NCBI RefSeq assembly: GCF_001426085.1
Contig: NZ_LMRR01000010.1
Span: 1 to 64,000, forward strand
Source: Rhodococcus sp. Leaf278
Lineage (GTDB): Bacteria > Actinomycetota > Actinomycetes > Mycobacteriales > Mycobacteriaceae
Reading direction: 5' to 3'
Length of the DNA stretch: 64,000 bases
Shown here one piece after another: positions 8,600-15,698 of the stretch. A program made the translations under genes and the position numbers. Every line of letters starts with the position of its first letter. Position 1 is the stretch's first letter. The notes under the pieces were generated by a model, which did not search any database, was not told where the DNA came from, and saw nothing but the letters and a program-made list of their open reading frames with translations.

Positions 8600-9711
8600 G
8601 CCGCCCACCGCCGTGCGCCGGGCTTCTGCGCGAAGGTCTCCAGCACACCGGTCGCCGCTGCGGCCATGGGAGAACGCCGACCGAGAGCGAGCCCGCCCCG
8701 CTCGAGTCGCTCGGCCAATCCCGGCTCGGCGCGCATCGACGTCAACAGCGGTAGACCGAGCGCAGCGGCAATGTCGTCGGCCCTCAGCCCGCCCGGCGCA
8801 GGCCCTCGAACGACGATGCCGACGTTGGCATTTCGATCTGCCACGTGCGCTGCGACCGCTTCCGCAGAGGTGACGGCACGTAGCTCCGCCGGCAGTATCA
8901 GCACGACGAGGTCCGCGGCGGCGTACAGAGCGTCGGAGATGTCGCATGGCTGACGCGGGGCATCGCACACCACCAGATCGCCCGCTGTGCGTCCTGCGTC
9001 GAGCACAGCCGTCACAGCGACGGCAGTCAACCCGATGCTCCGACTCTCGGCTCTGCCCAGCGCCAACACCGACAACCCGCCCCGGGAGGGCAGTGCCCCA
9101 TGCAAGGCGTCAGCAGACACTCGACCACCTTCGACGACCAACCCCGACCACCGCAGACCGGGCGTGTTCTCCCAGCCGAGCAGTAGATCGAGGCCGCTGC
9201 CGTAGCGGTCCCCTTCGACGAGGAGCGCACGTCTACCCGAGCGGAAGCTGCAGAGTCCGAGGGCCGCGGCGAACGTGGAAGCGCCCGCACCACCGCGAGC
9301 GCCGACCACAGCGATCACCCCGCCGTCTCCTGTCAGTAAAGACGCGGGCTCGCCGAGTATTCGTACGAGCGCGTCCTCGTCCGACGGCAGCGAGACCACC
9401 TGTTCGGCCCCGAGGGCAGTGGCAGTTCGCCAATCGTCGAGAGTCGACGGTGCAGCGGTGACCAGAATGACACCCTCTCGCCGCGGGAATCCGTTCGACA
9501 ATGCCGTCTCGGCGGACGAGAAATCGATCAGAATTGTTCCGGTGCGATCCCAAATCGACCGCGTCGATCCGATACCGACCAGTAAGTTCTGCTCTTCCAC
9601 AACACAATCCGCGGCTGCGGCGATTCGATACACGTCCTCGCGGAGGCTGCGAAGTTCGATCGACATCGTCACCGTCGGCTGTGCACTTCGCTGTCGAGAG
9701 TCCGTTTCCAT
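8596..9711 (-). CDS. Ssd/CpaE-like MinD-family protein
   Basis: A 371-residue protein of the CpaE/septum-site-determining (Rv3660c) group. An N-terminal receiver-like region precedes a MinD/ParA fold. The P-loop is degenerate: GARGGAGAST has the ParA outline but lacks the conserved lysines, as in M. tuberculosis Ssd, so ATP hydrolysis may be weak or absent. Later motifs include LLVEGDRYGSGLDLLLG and LVVCDAPR. In Tad loci CpaE-like proteins localise the machine; Ssd has also been linked to septum control and stress. It is the first gene of the operon. The alternative start MSIELRS lies 15 codons downstream. Confidence 0.82.
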   Translation of the reverse strand: METDSRQRSAQPTVTMSIELRSLREDVYRIAAAADCVVEEQNLLVGIGSTRSIWDRTGTILIDFSSAETALSNGFPRREGVILVTAAPSTLDDWRTATALGAEQVVSLPSDEDALVRILGEPASLLTGDGGVIAVVGARGGAGASTFAAALGLCSFRSGRRALLVEGDRYGSGLDLLLGWENTPGLRWSGLVVEGGRVSADALHGALPSRGGLSVLALGRAESRSIGLTAVAVTAVLDAGRTAGDLVVCDAPRQPCDISDALYAAADLVVLILPAELRAVTSAEAVAAHVADRNANVGIVVRGPAPGGLRADDIAAALGLPLLTSMRAEPGLAERLERGGLALGRRSPMAAAATGVLETFAQKPGARRWAA

Positions 9712-9825
9712 GCGCCAAGCGTGCGTGAGAATCTGCTCGAGATGCGCGCGACTTGGGGAAATGTGGATAGATTCGGCCCTGTGGATGAATAACGGGACTT
9801 ACGTACCAATTTCCGACCTACCCCA

Positions 9826-9925
9826 GAAAAGAGGACGACCCTCGCCAGGGGGGGAGGAGGCGAGGGTCGTCTGGTTCAGCCCCGGGGGGTCGGGCTGAAC
9901 ACCGCCCGGAATGAACCGGGCTCAC
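9826..9925 (-). ncRNA. 6C small RNA
   Basis: Read on the minus strand, two stable hairpins carry C-rich loops. The first has a nine-pair stem (GTTCAGCCC / GGGCTGAAC, 9892-9900 with 9874-9882) closing a loop with six consecutive C. The second has a 13-pair stem (9859-9871 with 9834-9846) closing a loop with seven consecutive C, followed by CTCTTTTCT, a terminator-like tail. Two hairpins each with at least six loop C residues define the actinobacterial 6C RNA. The position between the ssd (Rv3660c) and HAD (Rv3661) homologues is also that of the mycobacterial 6C/B11 RNA. A further small GCCCGG/CCGGGC hairpin lies at the 5' end. Exact ends are estimated. Confidence 0.92.
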
Positions 9926-9930
9926 AGAAA

Positions 9931-9961
9931 ATACTACACCCGTGGATGTCCTTGTTTGCAA
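9931..9961 (-). promoter_or_regulatory. 6C RNA promoter
   Basis: On the minus strand TAGTAT (9936-9931), preceded by TG in TGTAGTAT, forms an extended -10. TTGCAA (9961-9956) is a possible -35 with a 19-base spacer, slightly long. The start would fall near 9925, just before the first hairpin. Confidence 0.6.
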
Positions 9962-10045
9962 GTTCAACCGTCGGATTTTCTGGACCGAGTTCTGCCGAGT
10001 CCCCCACTGTCACCACGCAACATCCCCCGGTCACCACCGGCCACT

Positions 10046-10891
10046 ATGGTGACAAACGTGACCCAGAGCGCGAACATCGACGACGCCCCCGCCGGCCGAC
10101 GCCCAGCGCGCGTCGCGGCATTCTTCGACCTCGACAAAACGATCATCGCGAAGTCCAGCACGCTGGCGTTCAGCCGGCCGTTCTTCGATCAAGGTCTGAT
10201 CAATCGGCGTGCAGTGCTCAAGAGCAGCTACGCGCAATTCCTGTTCCTGCTTTCCGGGGCCGATCACGACCAGATGGAGCGCATGCGCGCCCACATCGCG
10301 AGCATGACCGCCGGTTGGGACGTCGAGCAGGTCCGCGCTGTCGTCGCGGAAACGTTGCACAATATCGTCGACCCCCTCGTGTTCGCCGAAGCCGCAGACC
10401 TCATCGCAGACCACAGGCTCCGAGGACACGACGTCGTGATCGTCTCGGCATCCGGCGACGAGATCGTCCACCCCATCGCCGAGATGCTGGGCGCCGACCA
10501 CAGCATGGCCACGACGATGGTGACCGTGGACGGCAAGTACATCGGCGAGGTCGACTTCTACTGCTACGGCGAGGGCAAGGTCGACGCCATGAACTCCCTG
10601 GCAGCGCAACATGATTACGACCTGGCTTCGAGCTACGCGTACTCGGATTCGATCACCGACGTACCGATGCTCCGCGCGGTCGGGCACCCGACGGCCGTCA
10701 ACCCCGATCGCGCACTGCGCAAGGAAGCTGCCTCCAACGGATGGCCGATTCTCACGTTCTCCAACCCGATCTCGTTGCGATCGCGAATTCAGACACCGTC
10801 CGGAAAGACCGTAGCCGTCAGTGCCGCAGCAAGTTTCAGCGCACTTGCCGCAGGTGTGGTCACCTACGGACTGCTCCGAAGAAAACGATGA
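10046..10891 (+). CDS. HAD-IB family phosphatase (SerB-like), Rv3661 homologue
   Basis: A 281-residue HAD-superfamily hydrolase of subfamily IB. The catalytic aspartates are in AAFFDLDKTII; motif II is VIVSASGDEIV; motif IV is YAYSDSITDVPML; GEGKVDAM carries the motif III lysine. A C-terminal hydrophobic segment (AAASFSALAAGVVTYGLL) followed by basic residues suggests membrane attachment. The family includes phosphoserine phosphatase-like enzymes; the true substrate is unknown. The ATG at 10046 gives the length of mycobacterial homologues (about 287); the frame is open to 9911 but that part overlaps the 6C promoter. It is divergent from the tad operon. Confidence 0.85.
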   Translation: MVTNVTQSANIDDAPAGRRPARVAAFFDLDKTIIAKSSTLAFSRPFFDQGLINRRAVLKSSYAQFLFLLSGADHDQMERMRAHIASMTAGWDVEQVRAVVAETLHNIVDPLVFAEAADLIADHRLRGHDVVIVSASGDEIVHPIAEMLGADHSMATTMVTVDGKYIGEVDFYCYGEGKVDAMNSLAAQHDYDLASSYAYSDSITDVPMLRAVGHPTAVNPDRALRKEAASNGWPILTFSNPISLRSRIQTPSGKTVAVSAAASFSALAAGVVTYGLLRRKR

Positions 10892-10902
10892 GGCCCAAAC
10901 CC

Positions 10903-10931
10903 TTGATGTGAGGCGCGTCACGGGGTACAAA
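10903..10931 (+). promoter_or_regulatory. Promoter of the Ms1-like RNA
   Basis: TTGATG (10903-10908) and TACAAA (10926-10931) are separated by 17 bases, a good vegetative promoter just after the HAD stop. The start would be near 10938. No protein gene follows it; a strong terminator ends the transcript about 300 bases later. Confidence 0.7.
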
Positions 10932-10937
10932 TGACGT

Positions 10938-11243
10938 ACGGAAGAACGCAAGGCCAAGAACGAATCGGAAGAGAAGATTCGCTCTCCCGACCGGGATTCC
11001 CAGCACGGACACCGGCACCCACGCGGAGCTTGCCACCTAATGGCAGAAGCGCTGTGGGCCTGCGAAATTCGCCAAGGATCAGCAAGAACCCTGCACCGGT
11101 TGCAGGGATGACCTCATCATTGTCGAATTCTCGCCGAGGCCACGTGGTAGTCCATCACAGCCCACCTGTGCACGCTTGGTAACCAGGCGCTCCGTGCTAA
11201 CGGGCGGCGACGTCGACGCAAGTCGGCATCGCCGCCCTTTTAT
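10938..11243 (+). ncRNA. Ms1/MTS2823-like RNA (RNA polymerase-binding small RNA)
   Basis: A roughly 305-base transcript unit bounded by its own promoter and a strong intrinsic terminator, with no convincing coding frame. It lies between the homologues of Rv3661 and Rv3662c, where mycobacteria encode MTS2823/Ms1. That abundant RNA of about 300 bases binds core RNA polymerase in stationary phase and takes the place of 6S RNA. Length, strand and locus all match. Internal complementarity includes CCCTGCACC with GGTTGCAGGG (about 11090-11107). The open frame 10931-11182 inside it has no ribosome binding site and looks accidental. The call rests on position and boundaries, not a sequence model. Confidence 0.82.
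11202..11241 (+). terminator. Intrinsic terminator of the Ms1-like RNA
   Basis: GGGCGGCGA pairs with TCGCCGCCC (nine pairs). Inside, CGAC-GCAA-GTCG forms a tetraloop hairpin, and TTTTAT follows directly. It is a classic U-tract terminator on the plus strand, just before the convergent gene ending at 11251. Confidence 0.88.
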
Positions 11244-11250
11244 GTGCTCA

Positions 11251-11997
11251 CTACTGAGCAGCTTCGGCAATCGAAGTCGCTTCTGCTGCACCGGCTTCGA
11301 ACGCTCCGCAGCACAAGATGACCCAACTTCCGACGCCGGTCGCGGTGCCCTCGGCGAAGCCTGTCGCGCCGTCTCGGTAGGCATTCGCTCGACGCATCCA
11401 ACTCACCTCGGGCACGCCGAGGTTGTGCGGGTCGAAACCCGACGACGCAGCCACCAGCCTCGATGCAGCGCGCGCAACGATGCCGTCGGCAGATCCGAAA
11501 GCTTTGAGCGTCAACAGTTCACCGTGCACCACCGCCGCAATCACCGGGGCGGGTGCCGAAGTTCCGCCGGTCACCAACTGAGCGAGCAGATCGAGTCGCT
11601 CACCCACTCCCGCATCGCCGCGGGGACGGCCGAGGGCGGAGGCGTCGTCGACGAGGTCTGCCGCGGCCAACAAGTGCAGACGAGCCAGGGTCTGCAACGG
11701 GGCACGCTTCCACGTCGACAGCGTGTTCTGCAGAGCGTCACCGTCCAGAGCGGCGGCGACCCTCAGCGCACCCGCGAGAACCGGGTCACCTTCCTCGCCT
11801 TCGCGAGGGAAATCCATGGATCCGCCCTCCAGCGTCGAGGACGAGCGAGCTGCACGCACGGCGGCCTCGGCTGCGTTGGCCGGCCAGCCACGACGATTGG
11901 ACTTGTGTCGATGCACTGCGCCGAGGGCGTCGCGCGCACGTTCGGCGGAATCGACAACTCCGGGCAATTCCAACAGCGGGGCGAGGGGGTCCGTCAC
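11251..11997 (-). CDS. Conserved actinobacterial protein, Rv3662c homologue
   Basis: A 248-residue, alanine-rich, mostly helical protein beginning MTDPLAPLLELPGVVDSAERARDAL from a GTG codon. No catalytic motif or signal peptide is obvious. It contains HRHKSNRRGWPANAAEAAVRAARSSSTLEG and GELLTLKAFGSADGIVARAASRL, with a small hydrophobic C-terminal part. It matches by position and size Rv3662c, a conserved protein sometimes labelled oxidoreductase without support. It lies 30 bases after dppD and reads in the same direction, so it may be the tail of the dpp operon. Function unknown. Confidence 0.75.
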   Translation of the reverse strand: MTDPLAPLLELPGVVDSAERARDALGAVHRHKSNRRGWPANAAEAAVRAARSSSTLEGGSMDFPREGEEGDPVLAGALRVAAALDGDALQNTLSTWKRAPLQTLARLHLLAAADLVDDASALGRPRGDAGVGERLDLLAQLVTGGTSAPAPVIAAVVHGELLTLKAFGSADGIVARAASRLVAASSGFDPHNLGVPEVSWMRRANAYRDGATGFAEGTATGVGSWVILCCGAFEAGAAEATSIAEAAQ

Positions 11998-12027
11998 GAC
12001 AGACGACGGTACCCCCTCCCCACACCC

Positions 12028-13701
12028 TTACTGTGCCCCTGCTGCCAGCAGCTCGGCTCGGGCCTGGCGACGCTTGGCCTGTTCGGCCGGGTCCGGCACC
12101 GGGACAGCCGCGAGCAGCCGCTTGGTGTACTCGTTCGTCGGACGACGCAGGATCTGGTCCGTCGTGCCGAACTCGGCCAACTTGCCCTTGTTCAGCACCG
12201 CGATCCGCTTGGCCAATACCTCCACCACAGCGAGGTCGTGGCTGATGAACAAACACGCGAAGCCGTACTCGTGCTGCAGTTCCTTGAACAGCTCGAGCAC
12301 CTTCGCCTGCACCGACACGTCGAGAGCGGACGTCGGTTCGTCGGCCACCAGCAGCGTCGGCTCGAGAGCCAGCGCCCGCGCGATACCGACTCGCTGCCGC
12401 TGCCCACCGGACAACTGGTGGGGATACCTGTTGCGCATGGTGCGCGACAGGTGCACCTGGTCGAGCAGCTCTTCGACCTTCTTGTTCCGCTCGGATGCGC
12501 CGAGTTCGGTGTGCAACAGCATCGGCTCGGCGATCGACTGACCGATCGGCCAGCGCGGGTTCAGCGACGAACCCGGATCCTGGAACACGATGCCGACCTT
12601 GCTGCGCACCGACCGTAATTCTCGATTCGACAGGTTGGTGATGTCGACGCCGGCGATGGACAACGAGCCACCGGTGAGCTTGTTCAGGCCCACCACGGCC
12701 TTGCCGATCGTGGACTTACCGGAGCCGGATTCACCGACGAGACCGACGACCTCACCCATCTCGATGTCGAGACTGACCCCGTCGACCGCCCGAAATACCG
12801 TGCGTCCCGGGTACTCGATGACGCCGTCGACGATGCTCAGTGCTCGGGTGTCCTCCGCCGCTTTCGGCTGGGCGATGGTGCCTGCCGCGACGGACTCCAT
12901 GCTGCTGCCCAGGTGCGGAACCGAGGCGAGCAACTGCTGCGTGTACGGATGCGACGCGTTCTTGAAAATAGTTTGTGCAGCATCGGTTTCGACGACGACG
13001 CCGTCCTTCATCACCGCGATACGGTCGGCCATGTCGGCCACCACACCCATGTCGTGGGTGATCAGCACGATCGACGCGTCGATCCGGTTACGCAGGTCAC
13101 GCATCAGGTCGAGGATCTCGGCCTGCACGGTGACGTCCAGGGCCGTGGTCGGCTCGTCTGCGATGAGCAGCGATGGGTCCGACGACAGTGCCTGGGCGAT
13201 CATGGCGCGCTGACGCTGACCACCGGAAAGTTGGTGCGGGTAGTAGTCCACCCGAGTCTCCGGATCGGGCATCTCGACGAGCTTCAACAACTCGACGGCC
13301 CGAGCCTTCGCTTCCTTCTTCGACAGCGAGGTGTGTGCACGGATGGCCTCGGTGATCTGCCAGCCGATCGAGTACACCGGGTTGAGCGCCGTCATGGGCT
13401 CCTGGAAGATCACCGCCACGTTCTTGCCGCGGATGGGAGCCAGCTGCTTCTCCGGCAGCCCGACCAGTTCCTTCTCGCCCAGCTTGATGCTGCCGGAAAC
13501 ACGTGAATTGTCGGCCAGCAGACCGGGAATGGCCATGGCGGTGGTCGACTTACCGGATCCGGACTCACCGACGATGGCGAGTACCTCGCCGGCGGCGACC
13601 GTGAACGAGACGGAATCGGCGGCCTTGCGCCATACCTTCTCGACCTCGAACTCGACCGTCAGATCGGTGACGGTCAGAACCGTGTCCTTCTGAGTACTCA
13701 T
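12028..13701 (-). CDS. dppD: Dipeptide ABC transporter, fused double ATPase DppD
   Basis: A 557-residue protein with two complete ABC ATPase domains in one chain, equivalent to DppD plus DppF. Each half has Walker A GESGSGKST (near residues 41 and 321), the signature LSGGQRQR, and Walker B (LLIADEPTTALD and LLVADEPTSALD). Each also shows the peptide-family tail after the NBD. It powers peptide import with DppB and DppC. The ATG at 13701 begins one base after the dppC stop and has a GGAA-type site; the track's upstream extension would overlap dppC. The order dppA-B-C-D matches Rv3666c-Rv3663c. Confidence 0.93.
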   Translation of the reverse strand: MSTQKDTVLTVTDLTVEFEVEKVWRKAADSVSFTVAAGEVLAIVGESGSGKSTTAMAIPGLLADNSRVSGSIKLGEKELVGLPEKQLAPIRGKNVAVIFQEPMTALNPVYSIGWQITEAIRAHTSLSKKEAKARAVELLKLVEMPDPETRVDYYPHQLSGGQRQRAMIAQALSSDPSLLIADEPTTALDVTVQAEILDLMRDLRNRIDASIVLITHDMGVVADMADRIAVMKDGVVVETDAAQTIFKNASHPYTQQLLASVPHLGSSMESVAAGTIAQPKAAEDTRALSIVDGVIEYPGRTVFRAVDGVSLDIEMGEVVGLVGESGSGKSTIGKAVVGLNKLTGGSLSIAGVDITNLSNRELRSVRSKVGIVFQDPGSSLNPRWPIGQSIAEPMLLHTELGASERNKKVEELLDQVHLSRTMRNRYPHQLSGGQRQRVGIARALALEPTLLVADEPTSALDVSVQAKVLELFKELQHEYGFACLFISHDLAVVEVLAKRIAVLNKGKLAEFGTTDQILRRPTNEYTKRLLAAVPVPDPAEQAKRRQARAELLAAGAQ

Positions 13702-13702
13702 G

Positions 13703-14641
13703 TCAGTTCCGTTTCGGATCGAGTGCGTCACGGAGTGCGTCGCCGAGCATGATGAACGCGAGCACCGTGACGGAGAGGAACGCGGCTGGGAACAGCACCA
13801 GGTACGGTGCCGTCAGGAACACGTTCTGACCGAGGTTGATCTGCAGACCCCAGGAAATCTCCGGAGCTTGCAGTCCGATTCCGAGGAACGTCAGCGTCGC
13901 CTCGGCCGCAATGAACGTACCCACCGAGATGGTCGCGTAGATGATCACCGGCGCAAGGGCATTGGGCAGAATGTGCCGCACCAGAATTCGGTACGTGGAC
14001 GCACCGAGCGCCTGAGCAGCCTGGACGTACTCGCTGTTCTTGATCGCGATGACACTCGATCGGACCAGTCGCATCGCCGTCATCCAGCCGAACACGATCA
14101 GAGCGAGCGAGACGGTGAAGATCGTGCGCTGTGCGGTCACCGTCAACAGGATGAGGGCACCGAGCAGCAGCGGAATTCCGAAGAACACGTCGGTGAACCG
14201 AGCCAGGATGCTGTCGATGAAACCGCCGAAATAGCCTGCGAGAGCACCGATCAGCACACCGATGATGAGCACACCGATGACCGACAGCACACCGATGGAC
14301 AGCGAGATCCGCGCACCGTAGATGACATTGGCGTAGTAGTCGCAGCCCTGAATGTCGGTGCCGAACCAATGTTCGGCACTGGGGGTCTGGCGCGAGTTGG
14401 ACAGCGAGCAGACCCGGGGGTCGATACCCCGAGCGAACAGTTGCGGGAACACCGCCATCACCAGGAGCACAGCGAGCAGGAACGACCCGATGATGAAGAA
14501 GGGACTCTTGCGCAAGAACTTCCACGCGTTGCCCCACAGGCTGGCCTGGCCGACCAGATCTACGGCCTCACCGGTGATGACGTTGCCCGGCTGGCCCTCG
14601 TCCGCGGCGTGGTGAGCTGCGTTCGTATCTTCCTTATTCAT
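13703..14641 (-). CDS. dppC: Dipeptide ABC transporter permease DppC
   Basis: A 312-residue permease of the peptide/nickel class. It has a cytoplasmic N-terminus (about 40 residues), a first helix FFIIGSFLLAVLLVMAVF, the extracytoplasmic loop with HWFGTDIQGCD (family motif HxFGTDxxGRD) and five further helices. The coupling EAA loop is AQALGASTYRILVRHILPNALAP. It forms the channel with DppB. Its first eight bases overlap the dppB 3' end, indicating coupled translation. Confidence 0.92.
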   Translation of the reverse strand: MNKEDTNAAHHAADEGQPGNVITGEAVDLVGQASLWGNAWKFLRKSPFFIIGSFLLAVLLVMAVFPQLFARGIDPRVCSLSNSRQTPSAEHWFGTDIQGCDYYANVIYGARISLSIGVLSVIGVLIIGVLIGALAGYFGGFIDSILARFTDVFFGIPLLLGALILLTVTAQRTIFTVSLALIVFGWMTAMRLVRSSVIAIKNSEYVQAAQALGASTYRILVRHILPNALAPVIIYATISVGTFIAAEATLTFLGIGLQAPEISWGLQINLGQNVFLTAPYLVLFPAAFLSVTVLAFIMLGDALRDALDPKRN

Positions 14642-15557
14642 AGCGAATCCTTGGATCGAGAACCGCGTAGAGAACGTCCACCACGAGGTTGAAGAAGATG
14701 TAGAAGAAGACGAAGAGCGTCACGATGCCGACGACGACGGCACCTTCCTGACGCGCCAGTGCGTCGTAGATCGCGCGGCCGAGACCCGGCAGGTTGAACA
14801 CCGTTTCGGTGACGATCGCACCGCCCAGCAGACCGCCGACGTCGGCACCGATGAAGGTGACGACGGGAATCAGCGAATTACGCAGCGCATGGCGAACGAT
14901 GATGCGGCGGTTGCTGATTCCCTTGGATTTAGCGGTGCGGATGTAATCCGCCGCCATCGACTCCGCCACGGACGTACGAGTCAATCGGGCGACGTAGGCC
15001 ATCGACAGCGACGCGAGCACCAGGCCCGGGAGCAGGTAGCTCGACCACCCGTTGTTGATACCGGAGATCGGGAAGAAACCCAGTTTCACGCCCAGCGTGA
15101 ACTGCGCGATGAAGCCGAGCACGAAGACCGGGACGGAGACCAGCAACGTCGTCGAAATGAGCACGAGGTTGTCGAAGAACGACCCCTTCTTGAGGGCCGA
15201 CAGAACACCGGCCGCAATGCCCATGACCGTCTCGAAGACCACGGCGACGATGGTGAGCTTGATGGTGACGGGCAGGGCCCGCTCGATGGTGTCGAGCACG
15301 GGTCGGCCGGAGAAGTCTGTGCCGAAGTTGCCCTGGAAAAATCCACCGATGTACTTGAGGTACTGGACGACCAGGTTGTCGTCGAGGTTGAACTCGTCGC
15401 GCAACTGGGCCACGACGGCAGGGGCGAGCGGGCGATCTCCGGCCAGGGCGCGGATGGGATCACCTGGCAGTGCGTACACCATGGCGAAGATGAGGAAAGA
15501 GGAGCCGATCAGGACGGGAATCGTCAACAGTAATCGGCGGGATATGTAGCGACCCAC
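14634..15557 (-). CDS. dppB: Dipeptide ABC transporter permease DppB
   Basis: A 307-residue permease: an N-terminal helix (RLLLTIPVLIGSSFLIFAMVYALPGDP), five more helices and the EAA loop RTAKSKGISNRRIIVRHALRNSLIPV. The frame is open further upstream, but GTG at 15557 has AGGAG eight bases before it and begins VGRYISRRLLL, the usual DppB start; this gives the same length as Rv3665c (308). The gap of 141 bases to dppA holds two hairpins that probably set the ratio of binding protein to permease. Confidence 0.92.
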   Translation of the reverse strand: MGRYISRRLLLTIPVLIGSSFLIFAMVYALPGDPIRALAGDRPLAPAVVAQLRDEFNLDDNLVVQYLKYIGGFFQGNFGTDFSGRPVLDTIERALPVTIKLTIVAVVFETVMGIAAGVLSALKKGSFFDNLVLISTTLLVSVPVFVLGFIAQFTLGVKLGFFPISGINNGWSSYLLPGLVLASLSMAYVARLTRTSVAESMAADYIRTAKSKGISNRRIIVRHALRNSLIPVVTFIGADVGGLLGGAIVTETVFNLPGLGRAIYDALARQEGAVVVGIVTLFVFFYIFFNLVVDVLYAVLDPRIRYE

Positions 15558-15616
15558 TGTGGTTTCTCCTTGGATGCGGCGATCCTGCGAATCGGGTCTC
15601 GCTGACGCAGGTCTTC

Positions 15617-15685
15617 GGCGGGCGTCGAGCCCGCCGCCGAAACGAAACCGATGGGTGGCAACGGAGTCACGTCCGTTGCCACCCA
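15617..15685 (-). promoter_or_regulatory. Intercistronic hairpins between dppA and dppB
   Basis: Just after the dppA stop, TGGGTGGCAACGGA (15652-15665) pairs perfectly with TCCGTTGCCACCCA (15672-15685): 14 pairs, six-base loop. A second hairpin, CGGCGGGC with GCCCGCCG around 15617-15636, follows. Neither has a U-tract. Such structures often stabilise the mRNA of the abundant binding protein and reduce read-through to the permeases. That role is inferred. Confidence 0.6.
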
Positions 15686-15698
15686 CCGGTGTCCGTTG

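Noticed and set aside
10931-11182. 83-residue frame in the Ms1-like region
   Set aside because: No ribosome binding site, no family resemblance, starts at the promoter -10 and is part of a transcript with RNA-like boundaries.
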